Positions 10,139-21,205 of a stretch of 64,000 nt of DNA are shown here, in pieces. This DNA comes from Rallus limicola (Eukaryota > Chordata > Aves > Gruiformes > Rallidae). Position 1 is the stretch's first letter. Every line of letters starts with the position of its first letter. Below the pieces are notes generated by a model. That model had not been told where the DNA came from. It saw nothing but the letters and a program-made list of their open reading frames with translations, and made no database searches. Both the position numbers and the translations under genes were made by a program. The stretch covers positions 4,593,287-4,657,286 of the forward strand of contig JAKCOZ010000015.1 of the NCBI GenBank assembly GCA_022605955.1. The letters run 5' to 3'.

Positions 10139-13100
10139 ATGGGGCTGCCGTGCCACGTGTGCCTCCTGCTGGCACTCACCCTGGCCCCGCTGGGCACCAG
10201 CGCCTGGCAGTGCCCCCGCATCCCTTACAGCTCCACCAGGAACTTCTCCGTCCCCTACACGCTGCCCAGCCTTGACGCCAGCAGCCCTGTGCAGAACGTC
10301 GCCATCTTCACCAATCCTGACGGTCTGGCCGCCGTCTTCGTGGCCGTCCGCAACCGCATTCTGCTGGCCAGCCCCGAGCTGCGCCTCCTCTCTGTCCTTG
10401 TCACTGGCCCAGTGGGCAGCGCCGACTGCAAGATCTGCCACCTGTGCAAAGGTGCCACCAATGTCTCCGAGGACAGGGACAATGTCCTCCTGGAGATGGA
10501 TCCACAGGAACCATGGCTGTACAGCTGCGGCACGGCGCAGCATGGGCTGTGCTACCAGCACATGCTGGAGGTGCAGAACGGCAGTGTGGCCATCACAACC
10601 ACGCACTGCCTGTACTCAGCCACGAGGAACAGACCTTCATCCTGCCCCGACTGTGTGGCCAGCCCCCTGGGGACCAGTGCCACTGTGGTGGCCAGCTCCT
10701 ATGCCTCTTACTTCTACCTCGGCTCTACCATCAACAGCAGCGTGGCAGCGCGGTACAGCCCACAGTCGGTGTCCATCCGCAGGCTTAAGGGCACCTTGGA
10801 CGGCTTTTCAGACCCCTTCCAGGGGCTGACGGTGCTGCCTCAATACCAAGACAACTACACAATCCACTACGTGCACTCCTTCAAAGATGGGGACCACGTC
10901 TACTTCCTGACAGTGCAGCCGGAGCGGCTGGGCTCATCAGTGTACCACACACGCCTGGCACGGCTCAGCATCCAGGAGTACAACCTCCGCCGCTACCGCG
11001 AACTCGTCCTCGATTGCCGCTTCGAGTCGAAGAGGCGGCGGCGGCGCAGTGGCGAGGACGGTGAGTGGGACATTGCCTACAACGTGCTGCAGGCTGCCCA
11101 CACCGCCCGCCCTGGTGCCCGCCTCGCCCGCGACCTCGGCATCAACACTGATGACATGGTGCTCTTCGGCGCCTTTGCCGAGAGCCAGCCGGAGAGCTGG
11201 GCACCGCGGGAGTACTCAGCCGTCTGCGCCTTCCCCCTCCACCTCCTCAACCAGGCCATGGAGGAGGGCATGGATAAGTGCTGTGGCATAGGGGCCCAGC
11301 CGCTGCTGCGGGGCCTCAGCTTCTTCCAGCCAGTGGAGTACTGCCCACACAACGTGAGTCCTCTGCTCCGCGTCCATCCCGGGGGGGCTAGCTGGAACTC
11401 AGGGAGGCGGATCTGGGGTGCCGGGAAACGCTGGTAAAAGCAGGGTGATCTGGGGAGCGGGTTGGGCGCGGGGTGAGGAGTGTCACCCAGGTGTGAGTCA
11501 GCCCTGCCAGCCGCTTATCGTGGGGGCCTTGTCGTTTCCCTGGTGCTGGCCGTGCCAGGAGGCTGGGTGCTGGCAGAGAGCCCAGCGCGCTCCCCTCCCT
11601 GAGTGCCCCTATGCTCGCCCGAGCTGTGTGCTGCAGGCATGTGTCCCAGCACATGGGCACACGGTGCTGTGCTGAGAGTCCCTCTCCTGTGTGCCTTTCC
11701 GGAGAGCACCAGCTCTAGGTCCCGCTGTTACTGACGCTGGCTCTGGGTTGGTGATGGCTGCCCTCTCCGGTGCGTTTATGTGTGCAGGGGAACCCGGTGC
11801 TCCCCCTGGGTCAGGGTGTGTGGGGTGCCTGGCTGCTCCCACCTCACCCTCCCCCCGGCCCGGCCCAGGGCCGCCGCCTTCCCTCAGCAAATAACCCACA
11901 GGCGGAAGCGCAATTATTCACCAGCGTTTCACGGCTGCTGCAGCCATGGGGCAGGAACACTGTGTCCCAGGGACAAGCTCTGGCACAGCCGGGATGCGGG
12001 CGGGTACGGGCAGGGTCCCTGGCAGGGTCCCTTTGCAGTCAGAGTCCTGGCAAACACCCGTGACATGAGTTTTGGTGTTCTCAGCCAGGCGCGAGGCGCA
12101 GCCACATCCCCTCCTCTTCCCACGCACGGAGCAGACAGCTCACTGCCGCTGACTCACGTCACTGACAGGGCGAGCCAGGAGCGCACCCCCCAGCCCCAAG
12201 GGTCAGCAGGGACCCCCCCTGGCACGTGGCATCCCACATGAAGAGGGTTGAACCCCAGCTCCCCGTCGAGGCCAGGGGATGGGGAGAGCTGCCTTTGGGG
12301 TGTCCGCCCCGCGGTGCCGTCACCGATAACCACATCCAGATGGGGCGGGAGGGGAGGGCGGGATCTGACGCTGTGCGGGGGCTGCGGATGTGTTTTTTAC
12401 CAAAAAAATTCCACAGCCTGGAGGGAAGCGTGGTTAGTCACGTGCTCCCCGAAATGCCTCCCAGCTGGAGCTGGTCCCCACCTGTCAGGGTGCAGGGGGT
12501 CAGCGTGCCAGCGCTTGCCTCAAGGTACCCATCGGCTGCAGGTGAACCTCTCGGCACCGGTGGTCAACACCAGCTGCTGGGACCAGCCCACCCTGGTCCC
12601 TGCCACCTCCCACAAGGTGGACCTGTTCAACGGGCATCTGGCTGGCGTCCTCCTCACCTCCATCTTCGTCACCGCCATGGGGGATGTCACCGTGGCACAC
12701 CTCGGCACAGAGCAGGGACGCATCTTCCAGGTGGGATGAGGGGGCTGGGTGGGGTGGGGGATCCTGGCAGGGTGGGGAGTGCACTCAGCCCCCCGCTCTG
12801 CCTCACTGCAGATGGTGCTCCAGCGCTCCAGCTCCTACCTCCTCACCTTGGCCAACTTCTCCCTGGGGCAGCCAGGGCCGGTGCGGGGTGCCATGGGGCT
12901 GCAGACACTCTACTTCACCGCCGGCACCAAGGTGAGGGGGGGGTCCAGGGGCTGTGGGGTGGGTGCTGAGCCCCACATGCCCATTCATCTCCCCTCTCCA
13001 TCCTCAGGTGTGGCGCCTGAACATCACCGGCCCCGGCTGCCGCCACTTCACCACATGCCAGCGCTGCCTGCGAGCCGAGCGCTTCATGGGCTGCGGCTGG

Positions 13101-16100
13101 TGCAGGGACAGGTGCACACGCCGCCACGAGTGCACTGGCTCCTGGGTCCAGGACAGCTGCCTGCCCATCCTCACCGATGTAGGTCTGCGCTGCCCCCCCC
13201 TGCGCCCCACATCTCCTGATGCGCACACATGGTGGGGCCTTCACTCCGTCTGGTGTCATTCCCCTTTTCCCCCGGGGAAGGACCCATGACTGTCACCGGG
13301 GCTTAGGGGTGACACGGCTGCCTCTCCCACAGTTCCACCCCCGGAGTGCCCCGCTGCAGGGCCGGACACGGGTGACGCTCTGTGGCATGACCTTCTGGTC
13401 CCGCCCAGACTCTGACCCTCAGCGCAGCCCCCCGGGTGCCTACCAGGTGATGGTGGGGCGGCGAGGCTGCACCGTGCTGCCAGAGGAGAGCAGGAGCCAC
13501 AGGTGTGTGGCAGCACAGCGCGGGGATGGCAGCGGAGAGGGGTCCAAGGCTGCCGCCCCAGTGCAGGGCTGACCCCCCCATCACTGCCCCGCAGACCCCT
13601 GCCCACCTCCCGCCTCAAGGACTTTGTGGATGTGCTGGTGTGCGAGCTGGAGCCAGGAGGCCCAACGGCAGCAGGGGGCCCAGCCGATGTGGTGCTCACC
13701 GTGGAGGAACCCGATGGACATGGACCCTTCGGCTTCTGCGTCCGTGGTTCAGCCACACTCACTGGCTTCGTCTTTGTGGTATGGCCCTGTGCTGGTGGTT
13801 ACCTCTGGCAGGGGTTGGGGGGGTGTCTTTGGCTCACTCATCCACCCCACCAACCCTGTCTCTGCCCAGAACGCCAGTGTCAGTGCCCTGCACCCCCCAT
13901 TTGGCCCCCGGGCTGGTGGCACCCATCTCTCCCTGCGCGGCGCCCACCTCTCAGCTGGGAGCAGCTGGCGGGTGACGGTCAATGGCTCTGAGTGCCCCCT
14001 GACCGAGCAGCCCAGGTACACCCCTGTCCTGCCCCGCCGGGCACAGCAGGGTCCCTAGGACGGGCACGGGGACCCCCCACGCTCCTGCTGTCCCCTCCAG
14101 CCACACCACTGTGTCCCCAGGCAGGGTGATGGTGTGGTTCAGTGCATGGCTCCTGCTGCCAGCGGCCTGGGCGCAGCCACGGTAGTCCTGTGGATTGATG
14201 GCAACCAGTTCCCAGCCCCCCAGCCCTTCCAGTACCGCCCCGACCCCATCGTCTCAGCCATCACCCCCAGCTGCAGCTATGAGTGAGTCTGTGGGTTCCT
14301 GCCCCGGGGGAAACAGCCCTGCCTGGCGCTGGGTGACATGCCGGGCACCACCTACACCCTGGGGACCATGTGCACCCTGGGGCCCTGACCCTGCTCACCA
14401 CAGGGGCTCCATGCTCACCATCACCGGCACCCACCTGGACTCGGTGTATTGTGCCAAGATCCGCTTTGAAGTCAGCGGCATGAGGACGGAAGCCACGGTA
14501 AGTGCCATGGCAGGGGGCCATCAACCCCTGGCCCTGCCATGCCCACCCCAATCCCATGGGCACCATGCCAGACCAGTGACCAGCATCCCCACTGCCCACA
14601 GGAGTGCGAGCGCCCGCAGGTGCCCGAGCAGCTGCTGTGCCGCAGCCCGGCCTTCCCCTTTGAGAACAATTTGGAGACGGCGCTGGGGAACCTGAGCGTG
14701 CTCCTGGACGGCACCACCGGCCGCTGGCTCTTCCGCCTCCGCTACTACCCCCAGCCCAAGGTCTTCCCCTTGGAGCAGGAGGACAGCCGCCTCCGCCTCA
14801 AGCCCGGTGACAATGAGATTGAGGTGCACGTACGTGGGGCAGCAGGGTGAGCAGGGGCAGGGGGGGTCCTGCTCCTGGGACCACAGGACTCAGGGTGCTT
14901 TGTCCCAGCAGCAACTGGGCCTGGATGCTGTGTCTGCCTGCATGAACATCACCATGATGGTGGGGGGCCGGGACTGCCACCCCAACGTGCTGAAAAACGA
15001 GGTGACCTGTCGTGTGCCCCGTGAGATGCCCCTGCCCCCAGATGGAGCCACCGTGGAGGTAAGACAGTACCCTGGCATGGGTTAACCCCCTGCACTGTCC
15101 CCCAACCTTCTCCCTACTGAGCCCCCGCTGCCCCAGGTCTGCGTGAATGGCGCCTGCGAGGCCCTGGGCTGGGTGCTGCCCCCCACTGCCTCTCTGGACC
15201 TGGCCACCAGCCTGGCCCTGGGCATCAGCATCACCTTCCTGGTCTGCTGCATCCTGGCTGCCACGCTGCTCCGCTGGCGCTGGAGGAAGAGGCGAGGTGA
15301 GTGCCGCACTCACTGGGCACTCCGCTGCCCCCTGGTCACATTCTGTGCTGCCCCTCACCAACCCTGCTGCTGCCCACAGGGACGGAGAACCTGGAGCTGC
15401 TGGTGCAGCCCAACCGCAGCAACCCCCCCATCACCACCCAGCGCCCCGGCGTCGACTACAGGGAGGTGCTGGGTAAGCAGGTGTCACCGGTGGGTGATGG
15501 GGTGCCAGGTGCCTGCCCAGCCCTTGCCCTGACTCTGCCTGTCCCATCAGTGCTGCCTGCAGCAGGCAGCCCTGGCCCGATGGGGCCCCGGGGACGGTTC
15601 GCCGGTGCCAGCACAGCAGGGGGTGGGTCCCCCGTGCCCCTGCTCAGGACCACGTCCAGCTGCTTGGAGGACCTGCGGCCGGAGCTGCTGGAGGAGGTGA
15701 AGGACATCCTCATCCCTGAGGAGCGGCTCGTCATCCACCGGCACCAGGTCATCGGCAGAGGTGATGCCATGCCCCATTTTGGCTGCGTTGTCGCCTGCTC
15801 GCCACATCTGGTACCGGCTTCATGCCTCCTGTCCCCACAGGGCACTTTGGCAGTGTCTACCATGGCACCTACACTGACCCGCTGCTGGGGGACCTCCACT
15901 GTGCCATCAAGTCCCTGCACCGTGAGTAGTGCTCACTCCCACAGCATGCTCTTGCGGCACGGTCCCATGGCACATGGGGGTGCCTCACGGCTCGGCTCTC
16001 GGCAGGCATCACAGACGTGGAGGAGGTGGAGGAGTTCCTGCGTGAGGGCATCCTCATGAAGAGCTTCCACCACCCCCAGGTGCTCTCGCTGCTGGGGGTC

Positions 16101-17222
16101 TGCCTGCCCCGCCATGGGCTGCCCCTCGTTGTCCTGCCCTACATGCGCCACGGGGACCTGCGTCACTTCATCCGCGCCCAGGAGCGGGTACGGGGGCACC
16201 CGGGGAGGGCGGACAGTGGGGAGCTGAGCTCACCCCGCTCACCACTGCCTCCCGCCCACTCACCACTGCCTCCCACAGAGCCCCACGGTGAAGGAGCTCA
16301 TCGGCTTTGGGCTCCAGGTGGCCCTGGGCATGGAGTACCTGGCCCAGAAGAAGTTTGTGCATCGGGACCTGGCTGCCAGGAACTGCATGTGAGTGTGTCT
16401 CTGCCTGCTGGACCCGCCCCCCCCCCCCCATGGGGGATGGGCCCAGGGGTGCTGCCTGGTGGTCCCCACACCCAAACTGGCAACTGGCATCCTGCAGGCT
16501 GGATGAGACCCTGACAGTGAAGGTGGCCGACTTTGGGCTGGCACGGGATGTGTTTGGCAAGGAGTACTACAGCATCCGGCAGCACCGCCACGCCAAGCTG
16601 CCTGTCAAGTGGATGGCACTGGAGAGCCTCCAGACCCAAAAGTTCACCACCAAGTCCGATGTGGTAGGCACAACACCCATCCCCATCCCCCATCCCCACC
16701 CCACCTGCCCCCTCCATGGCAGCTCTCTGCTCGTCAGTGGTCCTTCGGGGTGCTCATGTGGGAGCTGCTGACGCGGGGGGCATCGCCGTACCCCGGGGTG
16801 GACCCCTACGACATGGCCGGCTACCTGTTGCGGGGGAGACGCCTGCCACAGCCCCAACACTGCCCCGACACCCTGTGAGTGGGACCGGGGGTGGGCAGGG
16901 TGGTGAGGGAGGGAGGTCCCAGGGGTGACACTGGTGCTGATGGGGCTGTCTGGGCAGGTACGAGGTGATGCTGAGCTGCTGGGCACCGGTGCCCGAGGAG
17001 CGCCCGTCCTTCTCGGGGCTGGTGGGGGAGCTGCAGCGTGTCCTGGCCGCGCTGGAGGGAGAGTACTACGTCAACCTGGCTGTCACCTACGTCAACCTGG
17101 AGCACGGTCCCCCCTTCCCCCCTGCCTGCCCAGGACAGCTAACCGATTGCGAAGATGAGGATGGCGAGGAGGAGGAAGAAGAAGAGGAGGAGGAAGAAAA
17201 GGACAGCACAGCTGGGTGCTGA
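10139..17222 (+). CDS. MST1R: MST1R (RON / avian SEA), receptor tyrosine kinase for MSP
   Basis: MET-family receptor for macrophage-stimulating protein. There are 20 coding exons: 10139-11353, 12542-12730, 12812-12931, 13008-13178, 13333-13502, 13595-13778, 13870-14015, 14121-14282, 14404-14497, 14602-14829, 14909-15058, 15137-15296, 15380-15472, 15551-15760, 15841-15921, 16006-16187, 16279-16388, 16498-16663, 16738-16874 and 16958-17222. All phases agree, giving 1410 residues (human about 1400). In order: signal peptide (about 1-22); sema domain with a furin site RRRRR|S at 303/304; cysteine-rich PSI (about 510-565); IPT repeats; membrane helix (about 967-988); kinase with glycine loop from G1096, K1121, HRDLAARN (D1215), DFG (D1233) and activation-loop Y1245/Y1246; docking site Y1360-VNL and Y1367-VNL. 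The tail then ends in 11 glutamates. ATG 10139 is chosen because a clean signal peptide follows it; in-frame ATGs at 10052 and 10118 would add residues before it. Confidence 0.96.
11354..12541 (+). other. MST1R: MST1R first coding intron, the only long one (about 1.2 kb)
   Basis: Bounded by aac|gtgagt at 11353/11354 and ctgcag|gtgaac at 12541/12542. It holds a composite AP-1/CRE-like site, TGACTCACGTCA, starting at 12150. No further exon or repeat was seen. The other 18 introns within the coding region are about 74-154 bases. Confidence 0.85.
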
Positions 17223-17529
17223 TGGGGTGCTCTGTACCGTGAGGGGTCCTGGACCCCCACACACTGTGGGCGTGGTCCCCCTAGGAGGGACACAGGGTGC
17301 AGCTCTGGGGCATCCTCCCTGCGGGACAGGTGCTGTGGGCTGCTGCCCCACGGCTCACACCCCAGGCTCAGTCCCAGGCCGTGGGCTGCCATGGGGCTCA
17401 GTCCTGCCCTGGGTAGGTACCGGGGGGGCTCAGCCCCACACCAGTGAGGCTGTGCCATGGGGGCTGGGGCACAGCCTGGCCCTCAAGGGGCTCCGTGGGG
17501 TTGCCAGCCCCTCGGCTGCTCCATCACCC

Positions 17530-17535
17530 ATTAAA
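17530..17535 (+). terminator. MST1R: MST1R polyadenylation signal ATTAAA
   Basis: The common ATTAAA variant lies about 310 bases after the MST1R stop and is followed by T-rich and GT-rich sequence. It is the first good signal downstream, giving a short 3' UTR (17223 to about 17555). Confidence 0.75.
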
Positions 17536-19066
17536 CCTGAGGATATTTTTCTATCTTTCCCCAGGCTGTCTTTGAGTGGGGGGGAGTGGGCCTGTTCCCG
17601 GGTGGAAGCACCCCGACCCCCTGCCTGGGGTGTGGGTGGGGGGCCACTCCCTGCCCGGGCTCCCGCCCCCGGGGCACGACCGGTTCCCGGGCCAGCCACG
17701 GGAGGGCACCGGCACACCGGTGCTGCGGGGCACCGGGCACCCTGCCCCCGGGCCGCCGCCCCGTCACGGCCCCTCTGCTGGTGAGGGGGGGGACACCCAC
17801 CCAGGCGTCTGATCCCAGCGCCAAGCAGCAGGATTTCCCTAACAACTCCCGCTCCCGGAGCCCCCACTGATGCCCCCGAGCGATGGTGGGCGCTGAGCCA
17901 CAGCCATGGCCTCTGCAGCCCGGCTGGGGACCATGCTGGGGAGGGAGCACCCACGGCCCTTGCCTCTCTCCTCCAGCCAGCGTGGCCGGTGTGGCTGGGG
18001 GGTGCAAAACAGCCCGGGGAGCTCCAAGCACTTGGTGTGGGGTGACGGTGCCCTTGGGATCCTGCTGCCCCAGGGGGTGGGTCACAGTGCCCCTGGGATC
18101 ATGGCAGAGTGGTGGCACTGGCACGGGATCAGGGTGCTGGTGGGATCAGGATGCTCCTGGGATGATGGGTGCCTGGGACATGGTGGCACCCAGCCCACAG
18201 TGCCCCCAGCACTGCCCACCCCAGCGGCCTGCACAGCTCCTAGCTGGGGATGCTGGCCTGGGCTCAGGGTTGCTGCGTGGTGACCCAGTGTCATTACCAG
18301 CCTCACCTAATTACACCCTAATGTGCAGGGGATCAACGCAGCTTGTGCCCTGGGGGTGCCCCGGGGGTGGCAGTGAGGCTGCCCAGGACAGTGGCTGAGT
18401 CCCCCACCAATGCTCGCTGTCAGGGACCCGGCTTTTTCCGCTGCTTTTGCTGCGTTGGTGGCAGATGTCACATCTGTGAGGAGCCGGTCCTGATGAGGCA
18501 GCCCCCTCTGCCCCAGTTTTGGGGAAAATATCCCCTAGAACAAGACAGTGGGGAAGAGGAGAAGGTTGGGGATGGGCATCATTCGACCTGGGTGCCCGTC
18601 CAGAGCTCAGGGGGGTGCTGAGGGCTGGGTTTGGGGACAGGTGGATGAGCAGAGGGTGCTCAAGGCAAACTCAGGATGGGCAGGGGATGCGGCTGGAGGC
18701 AGCTCCGCTCCCCACACTACGGCCAGGAACACGGGTCCCGCGGCCGGCGACGGCTTTAAATAAAACCTCCTCGGCTGCTCATTAAGCGGCAGCGGAGCCC
18801 AGGGCCTCGTCAGCTCCCATCAGCCAAGCTGTCCGTCTCCGCCGGCGCCTCGCACCTGCACGGCTCCTCCGCCATTCGTGGGAGGGTATTTTTAGCACGG
18901 CTGGGTACCAGCATCCAGCACTCGGAGAGGGATGCCGGGACGGTGCCTCAGTTTCCCTGTGATGGAGCCTCGGTGCTTGCAGATTTTGGGGTGTCTGTGG
19001 CCCCTGGAGTGGGTGCCGGCCCTGGCCATGCGAGGCCAAGCAGTGCCATTTCGGCTATGCTGCTGA

Positions 19067-19080
19067 GTTGCTGTGGCAAC
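19067..19080 (+). promoter_or_regulatory. RFX X-box-like site
   Basis: GTTGCTGTGGCAAC, an imperfect palindrome close to the RFX X-box consensus GTNRCC(N0-3)RGYAAC. It sits about 2 kb upstream of the actin-related gene and resembles the site at 21121. Confidence 0.5.
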
Positions 19081-19604
19081 GAGAAGGGCCTGGCACTGCG
19101 TGGTTGTTACGGGCTGGATCTGGAACGGGAGGTGCTGGGGGGGTGCTAGGCACTGGTGCTGGGGGGCTGGGTGCCAGGGTGTCAGCAGAGGTGCAGCTGG
19201 GGCAGCCAACTGGGGGACCGCTGCCAGCCAGGATGCAGGGAGGGATGGATGGAAGGACAGGCAGATGGATGCCCTGCATGTAGCCCTCCTCAGCACAGGG
19301 CAGGGTGGGTGCCCAGGGCTGCGGTCAGGTGGCAGACGGGTGCCAGGTCCTGTCCCATGATGCAGGAGACAGCCCTGGTGACAACTGGTGTGAGTGAGGC
19401 CACCAGTGCCCTGCAGTACTCATTAGCTGGTGAGGCTCGCATGGGTACAGTGAAGAGGGCCCCTGCCTTAGCCTGCCCCCCCACACCCCGCCAATTTGCT
19501 TGCAGAGATGACAGATTTCATGCTAATGCGCATTTATCCTGCCCTAATTACGCGGTGGGAGGTGAGGAGCATCCAGCCTTCAACACCATGGCTGGCAAGT
19601 GCCG

Positions 19605-19720
19605 TCCCTGCCTGTCCCTTCCCATTCCTGCCCGTCCCTTCTCATCCCTGCCCATCCCTGCCAGCCTTAACCATTCCTGCCCATCCCTTCCCATCCCTTC
19701 CCATCCCTGCCCGTTGCTGC
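19605..19720. repeat. Simple repeat, CCCATCCCTG-type
   Basis: A degenerate tandem array of a roughly 10-base unit (cccatccctg / cccttcccat). It has no coding or RNA signature. Confidence 0.8.
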
Positions 19721-19934
19721 CTGTGGCTGCCAGCCAGGATTGGTGCTGGTGCTGAGCACGCTGCCACAGCACAGGGGCAGGGCAGGGGGATCTTGTGGAG
19801 TGGTGTCTTGCATGGCACCCAGTGCCCCTGCTCCAGCTGCTGGTCACCCAAGGGTGGGCACCGGGTAAGTGGCACCCTAGGGTGCTGCATGGCTGGTCAT
19901 GGTTGGTGGAGCACCTTGTTGAGCTGTGGGCATG

Positions 19935-20045
19935 TGTGGCTGTGCCGTGCCACGCTGTGCCATGTGCTGCCATGCCGTGTGATGCCACATGCTGCCATGC
20001 CATGCCACGCCGCAGTGCCATGCTGTGCCACGTTGTGCCGTGCCC
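19935..20045. repeat. Simple repeat, TGCCATGC-type
   Basis: A degenerate array of tgccatgc/tgccacgc units, roughly 110 bases long. The open frames across it are by-products of the repeat. Confidence 0.8.
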
Positions 20046-21120
20046 ACCCGCCCTGGCTGCAGCAAGAGCAGCCGGTGTCCCACCCCGGCAGCGCGCCTTG
20101 CACACACAGCACTTTAAATGTTTTATTTGGGGAAAGTGCTGTCGTTAGCAGGGATTAATTATTAAAATCGGAGCCATCTATAAAACATGAGTGGCCGCAC
20201 GAGGAGCTGTGGGTGCGCAGGCAGAGCCAGGCACAGTCCTGCTGCTGGCAACACCCAGGGACGTGCTGCCACGGCGTTCACCGGTGCTGCCGCAATGGCA
20301 CGGCGCGCTGGTGGCAATTTCGGGTTCCTCGTGGCGAAGCGGGTGCAAAGGCTGGGCTCAGGCAGCAGGTGCTGCCCAGACAGGCAGCCCACCCCCCTCT
20401 CACCTCCTCTGCAGCCCAGAGGGTTAAAATCTGCGTCCCACATGGGCAAAAGTGTGCTGAACCGGTGTCTGAGCAGAGCCACGGGTGCGGGGTGGCTGGG
20501 GAAGCCGGCAGCGCCGAGCTGGTTCTAGTGGCTGCAGGCACACCAGGGAGCGGGCGTGAGGAGCGGCTGCCACCGCACCAATGTGCCATTTTTAGAAACT
20601 GGCAACTTTCGCTATTGATGCCTGTGAGTGCTGGGGGGGCCCTGCCTGCACCCCAGCCCCCCAGCCCCTGCTGCTCACACCCTGGGGGGGCTGCATCCCC
20701 CTGGCCCACCATCTAGTCCTGGCATCTGTACCTGGGGCCACCCGCACTGCCTGGGGCACCCTGCACCCACCTGGGGCTCTGGGGCACTTTTCCTTGCCCT
20801 GAAGCTTTCCTGGCTTGAGGTACACCTTTTTCTGCCCCAGACCACATTCACCTTCATCCAGGGAGGCCTTGCCCGGTTGCTCAGCACTCACTCAGGATCT
20901 GTGCCAGCCGCAGCCGGGTCCCTGTCCCAGTCCTGTCCCAGGGGGCTGGTTCTGTCCCAGTGAGAAGCCCCACTCAATTTGAAACTCCCAGCCCTGTGCA
21001 GCTTCCCGTCCCCATGGACACAGGTACCACCCCCATGAGACTCAGGAGACCCCCAGAGGCCTTCCAGTGGGAAGGGGAACCGATGATGCTGTGGGTGATG
21101 TCACCACTGTGATGCAGTTG

Positions 21121-21134
21121 GTTGCTATGGCAAC
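21121..21134 (+). promoter_or_regulatory. RFX X-box at the actin-related gene promoter
   Basis: GTTGCTATGGCAAC is a near-perfect inverted repeat matching the RFX X-box (one departure, T for C at the sixth base). It lies 72 bases upstream of the start codon of the actin-related gene. RFX2/RFX3 sites of this type typically drive ciliary and spermatid genes, and ACTL-class actin-related genes are mostly testis-expressed. That makes this the likely main promoter element, by inference. Confidence 0.65.
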
Positions 21135-21205
21135 CGAGCCCCCTGAGTTTCCCCCTGTGCCGGGGAGGGCCAGAGCTCCAGGGACCAGGCTCAGCCCCAG
21201 ATGCG

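Larger units (their letters stand above)
17556..21110. other. Intergenic DNA between MST1R and the actin-related gene
   Basis: About 3.5 kb without a supported gene. It contains degenerate GGGATCA-type repeats (about 18030-18180), an X-box-like site (19067-19080), a CCCATCCCTG-type simple repeat (19605-19720), a TGCCATGC-type simple repeat (19935-20045) and several AT-rich islands rich in homeodomain/POU-type cores against a GC-rich background (about 18285-18325, 19490-19560 and 20105-20190). A TTTAAATAAAACC near 18755 is not tied to any gene. Confidence 0.6.

Noticed and set aside
8202..10175. Minus-strand open frame of 657 codons across the MON1A-MST1R spacer
   Set aside because: It lies in CpG-rich DNA where stop codons are rare, runs antisense through the MST1R promoter and first coding exon, has Pro/Gly/Ala/Arg-rich low-complexity translation and no family motif.
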